A DNA stretch of 64,000 nt, from the NCBI GenBank assembly GCA_033297205.1, contig MU859067.1, positions 186,001 through 250,000 of the forward strand. Direction: 5' to 3'. The DNA is from Pseudoneurospora amorphoporcata. Taxonomy: Eukaryota > Ascomycota > Sordariomycetes > Sordariales > Sordariaceae. Within the stretch, counting starts at the first letter, position 1, and the number at the start of each line of letters is the position of its first letter. The notes beneath the pieces are model-generated. The model saw only the letters and a program-made list of their open reading frames with translations, had not been told where the DNA came from and did not search any database. Both the position numbers and the translations under genes were made by a program. Positions 59,401 to 64,000 of the stretch are shown here, in pieces.

Positions 59401-62089
59401 AGCCAAGGGACAGGCCATGAACATCATGTTCCACACCTGCAACGGCTTTAGCCTGAGCGTCGATCCCAACCAGTTCAGTGGTCCCGACCCTATGTGGCGC
59501 GACGTTCTCAACACTCACCAGAGCCAACCGTTCCATGTCATGATTGGCGGTGGTGACCAAATCTACAACGACATGTGCATGGAAGAGACGGAGCTTTTCA
59601 AAGAATGGTTGGTGATCAAGAACCCATTGACCAAGCAAAACACTCCCTTCAGTGCGGAGATGCAGGACGAGTTGGAGCGCTTCTACCTGGAGCGATACGC
59701 CATGTGGTTTTCCCAGGGCTTGTTTGGGATGGCAGCCTCACAGATTCCCATGGTCAACATGTATGACGACCACGACATCATCGACGGGTTTGGTTCTTAC
59801 CGGCACCATTTCATGAACTCGCCCGTGTTCTCGGGCCTTGGCAACGTTGCCTTCAAGTACTATATGCTTTTCCAGCATCAGAGCGTGGTCGATGAGACGG
59901 AGAAATCTGAGCCAAGCTGGATCTTGGGTGTCCGGCCGGGACCGTACATCCAGGAGCTAAGTCGAAGTATGTTTATGTTCCTGGGCGCAAAGGTTGCGCT
60001 TCTGGCAGTCGACGCGCGGACTGAACGGACACGAGAGGAAGTCATCAGGGAAGATACGTGGAAGAGAATCATGGACCGGTGTTATGGTGAGATCGAAAAC
60101 GGGAAAGTCGAGCATCTGCTGGTCCTTCTTGGTGTGCCGGTCGCTTATCCGAGGTTGGTCTGGCTTGAGAATATGTAAGTGTTGGCCCAGTCTTCAACGA
60201 AGACGATCGACCTGGGAAGATCTGTTATACTAAGTCAATTTTTGTTTAGCTTGATTTCTCATCTGATAGACCCTGTCAAGGCTCTTGGAAAGGCTGGTCT
60301 TTTCAAAAATATCCTCAACCATTTCGATGGAGGCGTCGAGGTCCTGGACGACTTGGATGATCACTGGACAGCCAAGAACCATAAGGAGGAACGGGCAATT
60401 GTGATCGAAGATCTCCAGGACCTGGCGGCTGACAAGTCAGTCAGAGTCACTATTCTCAGGTAAGCATCAGTTGTCCCCCCCAAACCACTCCCCATGGCCG
60501 TCTTGATACTAACCATGTTCCGCAGCGGTGATGTCCACCTGGCAGCCATTGGGCAATTCTACTCGAATCCCAAGCTCAGCATCCCGAAGGACAAGGACTT
60601 CCGGTACATGCCGAACATCATTTCCTCCGCCATCGTCAACACCCCGCCTCCGGATATGTTAGCCGACGTGCTCAACAAACGCAACAAGGTGCACCACTTC
60701 GACCGAGACACAGACGAACACATGATCCCCATGTTCCAACAAGGTGTCGATGGCAAGCCACGCAACAACAAGCACCTGCTTCCGCATCGCAACTGGTGTT
60801 CGATCCGGCTGTACAACCCCGGGAGCTCCCCAGACTCCACACCGGGACAGTCCGTAAACGACATCAACGCCTACGGCCTACCTCCCAACAAACCCAGTCT
60901 CCTGCGCCGCCTCTCACTCTCCAAGGCACGAAGCAACTCCGGTCCCACATACCGCGGCCCCGACAGCGTACAGCGCGATCGCACACGCCCGCCTATTTCC
61001 AACGCTCTGCTCCGCACCCTCTCCCGCCGCGGCCCAAGCACAAGCGCTGATCAAGTCGTCCCCGGCGGCCGCGGAAGCCCCGCGGCAGCAGGAAAGCCGC
61101 CCGGACTATTGAAGAGGACGCTTTCGGGCTCCTCCATCAGCGGTAGAGTCGGCGAGTTCTTCCGCCGTCGCAGTAGCGTTAGCGGCCAGCGGCCGCGTGT
61201 GGACGACGGGGGTGTTAACGGCACTTGGGGCGCGGAGTCGGACGACGAACAAGCTGTTTACGATGATTATGCCCATGTCAGCGATGAGTATAACATTCCT
61301 AAGATCCGCGGTGGTGGTGATCGCGGTATGTCTGCTGCTGCTGCTGTAGGCTTGCGCGGGGGCGGAGGTGATTACACTCCCCCGGCACTAGGCGGTGGTG
61401 GCAACGAGTTCGTTGCCGGTGACGAGAGTTACTTCACTGCCAAACCGGTCTCCGGCAATAGCCACCAGCGCGGAGCAAGTGCCGGTAGTAACTACCCCTC
61501 TCCCCCAATGACCTCAGGAAGTAACACCGGCCGCGGTGGCCCCTCGAGCATGGGCATGTTCCAGCCCCAATCTCAAACAGCAACATCCGCCTCCCTACCC
61601 GAACGGGACTTTGCACCTTCATATTCCCAACCTTCTCCTAGGGGAGGTATGTTCCGCTCCGCAACAACAGGCGGCGGCGCGCGGGCCATAAAGCGGGGAG
61701 AAGCCATACCGCGAGTCATGGCCGACGGTGCTTTGGAGGTGACTCTCAACGTGGAGATCAGCCCGCGTGACCCCGGAGGCAGCACAGTGCCGTACCGATT
61801 GCTGGTGCCGAAGCTTTCGTACGAGTACGAGGGCGAGGATCACGACGAGCATGAACATGACCACGAGCACGAGCACGATGAGCATGAGCATGAGCCGGAG
61901 ATGAATGCGATGGTGGGGGAGGAACATACGTTGAGTCAGGGGCAGTTGCAGGCGTTTATGGAATCTAGACGGGAGCGGGAGGAGAAAGAGAACGATATTG
62001 GGATGGGGGAATATAGGGAGAAGCCGAGTGGTGGTGGTCGTGGTGGGGGAATCAGGAGGTTGTTGAGTTTGAAGAGCAATAGGCGATGA
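56439..62089 (+). CDS. Large PhoD-like metallophosphatase
   Basis: Exons 56439..58566, 58749..60174, 60250..60459 and 60526..62089 give 1775 residues. All phases agree. The first 700 residues are disordered, Pro/Ser/Gln-rich, with a poly-Gln/His tract near 58160-58245. The PhoD-like domain runs from about 715 to 1300: TRFKPPLYLKCGPLLRF, FWRFNIEVEL, metal-site GGGDQIYND, MYDDHDIIDGFGSY, and LSGDVHLAAIG. The remaining 450 residues are low complexity (Gly, Ser, Arg), with a His/acidic stretch at 61841-61894. There is no signal peptide or membrane span, so the protein is probably cytosolic. PhoD-family enzymes are Fe/Ca-dependent phosphodiesterases and alkaline phosphatases; the substrate of this fungal branch is unknown to me. 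Confidence 0.88.
58160..58245 (+). repeat. CAG/CAA/CAT microsatellite encoding poly-Gln/His
   Basis: A tract of CAG, CAA, CAT and CAC codons inside exon 1 of the PhoD-like gene, reading as a Gln-rich run broken by His. Such tracts vary in length between strains. Confidence 0.75.
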
Positions 62090-62881
62090 TGTATCTGGAT
62101 GACACGAAAACTATGGGATGGGATGGATTGGATGTGTAACGTTATGACCGAGGATTTGGGATATGTTTTCATTGTTACCAGTCGTGGGTTGGGTTTCATG
62201 CGCTTATGTCCCCGAACTGAGATGTATGTGAAGCAGAGGAAGGTACAGATGGATAAGGTATCTATATAACGATTTAACGATTGGATGATTGCATACTCTC
62301 CTCTACCAACTGTATATCTCTTTTGCAGAGCCGATGCTCTGATCAACTGAATGTTCATCGATGAATCTCCATATGTTCTTTTATACTGAAGAGAACGGTG
62401 CGTTTGATTGGTCGCAACTACAAGGCCTAGATAAGCCGCCATCGCCCTTTTGGGTGGGGACGGCATGAGATAATGACGAACATTGACGGGACGGGAAACT
62501 TGTTAAACTGTTCAGTCTCCATGTCTTTGATCCTGTTTCCTTCTTCTTCCTAGTCGCATCCAATTCAATCCCATCTTGATTTTGACTCTTGATCACATCT
62601 TCCAACCCTACGATTTATCAATCCTCCAAAGTACTCAGCCGGTTTTATCGCAGACTTGCAAGTGAATCAACCCAATCGCGACATACCACCCCTTCGGGCT
62701 TTACGAACTACCCGCGATCTTCCATTACAATTCGATTCGAGCCCGAAAGCACACATCAGTTTACTTCGAGGCGCATTCAAAGCCAGCAACATACAGAATC
62801 TATCCCACGTTACGGCCGACCGAGGCGCAAAGAAATATCAAGTACTACCCGAACAACTGCGTTTCGCAGATAATGGCTTGA
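62090..62881. other. Tandem intergenic region
   Basis: About 790 bp between the PhoD-like and YPT35-like genes on the same strand. AT-rich 3' UTR on the left and C/A-rich leader on the right. No gene is seen. Confidence 0.5.
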
Positions 62882-63915
62882 ATGGCGTCCGACACGGAAA
62901 CAGATCAACAACGACACCGGCGGGAGGAGCAAGAGCTCGCTCGCAACAGCAGTGCCGGAGGAGGAGAAGTAATAGAACATGTAAACGAGCTACCTCTGCG
63001 ACCCGCGACCCCGACGACGAAACCAACCACCGGCGCGCGCCCACCGCAAGCGCAACCAATATCCCCATCCTCCAACGCAGGTTCCTCAGACAACAACAAC
63101 CCTGCAGGCTCCAGCTCAGCCGACATCTCCCAAGACGATGCCGATGCCTCGTCCGAGCTAGTAACCTCCCCACTGGTGCCATCAGTGACGTCCCCTCCAT
63201 ACTGGGCGCACGGCCACAACAACACAAACAGCGGGGGACTAGGAACACGGCACGCAAGGACCATGTCAAGCGTATCGACAGAAAGCGATCTGCCACCGGG
63301 CGCCATCACGCTGCAGGACAACGAGCACGACGACGGGCCGGACGGGGCGAATGTTTATGGGCGAGACCGCAACCGGGCGTGTTGGGCGAAAAAGGTGGAT
63401 ATTGTCGATTATATACTGGTAAATGGGGGGACGGCGAATATTGGGGCATTTGTGGTTTGGAATATTCGGGTTGAGACTTTGAATGTGCGTATCCAACAAT
63501 ATGGATCTCCACGGCTGCTGTTTGGTTTGCCAACTTGAGGAGGTTGGGACCTTTGACTGACCATGATTGTTGAATTATACAGGGCTCGCGAATGAACATA
63601 AGAAAGCGCTACTCCGAGTTCGACGGTCTCAGGAAACGGCTCGTCCAGACTTTCCCTAACTTCGAGGCCGCTGTACCTCCATTACCTCCCAAGAGCATCT
63701 TACACAGGTTCCAACCCAAGTTTCTCGAAAAGAGGAGGGCGGGGCTGCAGTATTTCTTAAAGTAAGTCTGCATTCCCAGATGGCACCGATTCCCTTTCAC
63801 AGCTCGTCTTGGCGCTTTGGAGACATGTCGCTAACTGCTTGGTGACAACAGCTGCATTCTACTCAACCCAGAATTCTCCGGATCTCCTGTGCTGAAAGAG
63901 TTTCTCTTTTCATAA
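62882..63915 (+). CDS. ypt35: YPT35-like PX-domain endosomal protein
   Basis: Exons 62882..63484, 63583..63761 and 63852..63915 give 281 residues. Introns are GTGCGT...TACAG (98 bp) and GTAAGT...CAACAG (90 bp); phases agree. The first 165 residues are disordered, rich in Ser, Pro, Asn and Thr. The C-terminal PX domain has the PI3P-binding RYSEF motif, the proline-rich VPPLPPKS loop, RAGLQYFLNCIL and the end FLFS. A PX domain at the extreme C-terminus after a disordered N-terminus matches yeast Ypt35, which recruits the lipid transporter Vps13 to endosomes and vacuoles. I could not identify a clear Vps13-binding motif. Confidence 0.82.
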
Positions 63916-64000
63916 ACATAACAATAACGATAAAACGGATAATGTGCGGGAGATGGTGAACGAACTCGGCTACTATTGACTCGAAGAGGTAATGGTAATT

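Overview
This 64 kb window is nuclear chromosomal DNA from a filamentous ascomycete, most likely a Sordariomycete. The evidence is gene structure and gene content. Most genes carry introns of 50-90 bp with GTAAGT-like donors and CTRAC-like branch points. Coding regions are GC-rich with C-ending codons. The gene set is typical of Pezizomycotina: an SCH9 kinase with a C2 domain, an Iec1-like INO80 zinc-finger protein, a 42-kDa-type GH18 chitinase, a LicD-domain secretory protein and a KDEL receptor with a long tail. The species assignment is an inference from these features. I saw no rRNA, tRNA, CRISPR array or intact transposon.

Layout. 1.8-4.6 kb: SCH9-type kinase (-). 6.4-6.5 kb: a His/Gly-rich 45-codon ORF (-). 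6.5-10.6 kb: gene-poor. 10.6-11.2 kb: small two-exon gene (-). 12-14.7 kb: SUZ-domain RNA-binding protein (+), convergent with NAR1 (-). 15.5-18.1 kb: four-helix membrane protein (+), convergent with an Iec1-like zinc-finger protein (-). 19.1-20.4 kb: RanGAP (+). 21.2-21.9 kb: membrane protein (+). 22.8-24.3 kb: GH18 chitinase (+). 25.6-26.9 kb: GPI-anchored Ser/Thr-rich wall protein (+). 27.3-28.5 kb: twin CX9C protein (+). 28.8-31.3 kb: CENP-U/Ame1-like kinetochore protein (-). 31.9-33.2 kb: LicD protein (-). 35.9-37.3 kb: ERD2-like receptor (+), convergent with a GH76 mannanase (-, 37.8-39.7 kb). 41.5-42.4 kb: mitochondrial adenylate kinase (-), divergent from LETM1/Mdm38 (+, 45.1-46.8 kb). 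48.1-49.7 kb: SNX4/Atg24 (+), convergent with kexin KEX2 (-, 50.6-53.3 kb). 56.4-62.1 kb: a 1775-residue PhoD-like phosphatase (+). 62.9-63.9 kb: YPT35-like PX protein (+).

How the genes relate. They are mostly housekeeping genes, independently transcribed, with convergent 3' ends and divergent promoters rather than operons. Several fall into common themes. Secretory and endosomal traffic: ERD2-like receptor, KEX2, SNX4, YPT35. Cell wall and glycan: chitinase, GH76, GPI protein, LicD. Mitochondria: LETM1, adenylate kinase, possibly the CX9C protein. Nucleus: RanGAP, Iec1-like, CENP-U-like. I find no biosynthetic cluster or defence island. Exon boundaries were derived by hand from splice signals and reading-frame continuity; every multi-exon model given here sums to a whole number of codons.

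The observations most worth following are structural: a 10-nt microexon in the LicD gene, a GC-AG intron and long acidic tail in the ERD2-like gene, an 82-codon in-frame extension after the SNX4 stop, a stop-free 78-nt intron in the CENP-U-like gene, and two small uncharacterised ORFs.
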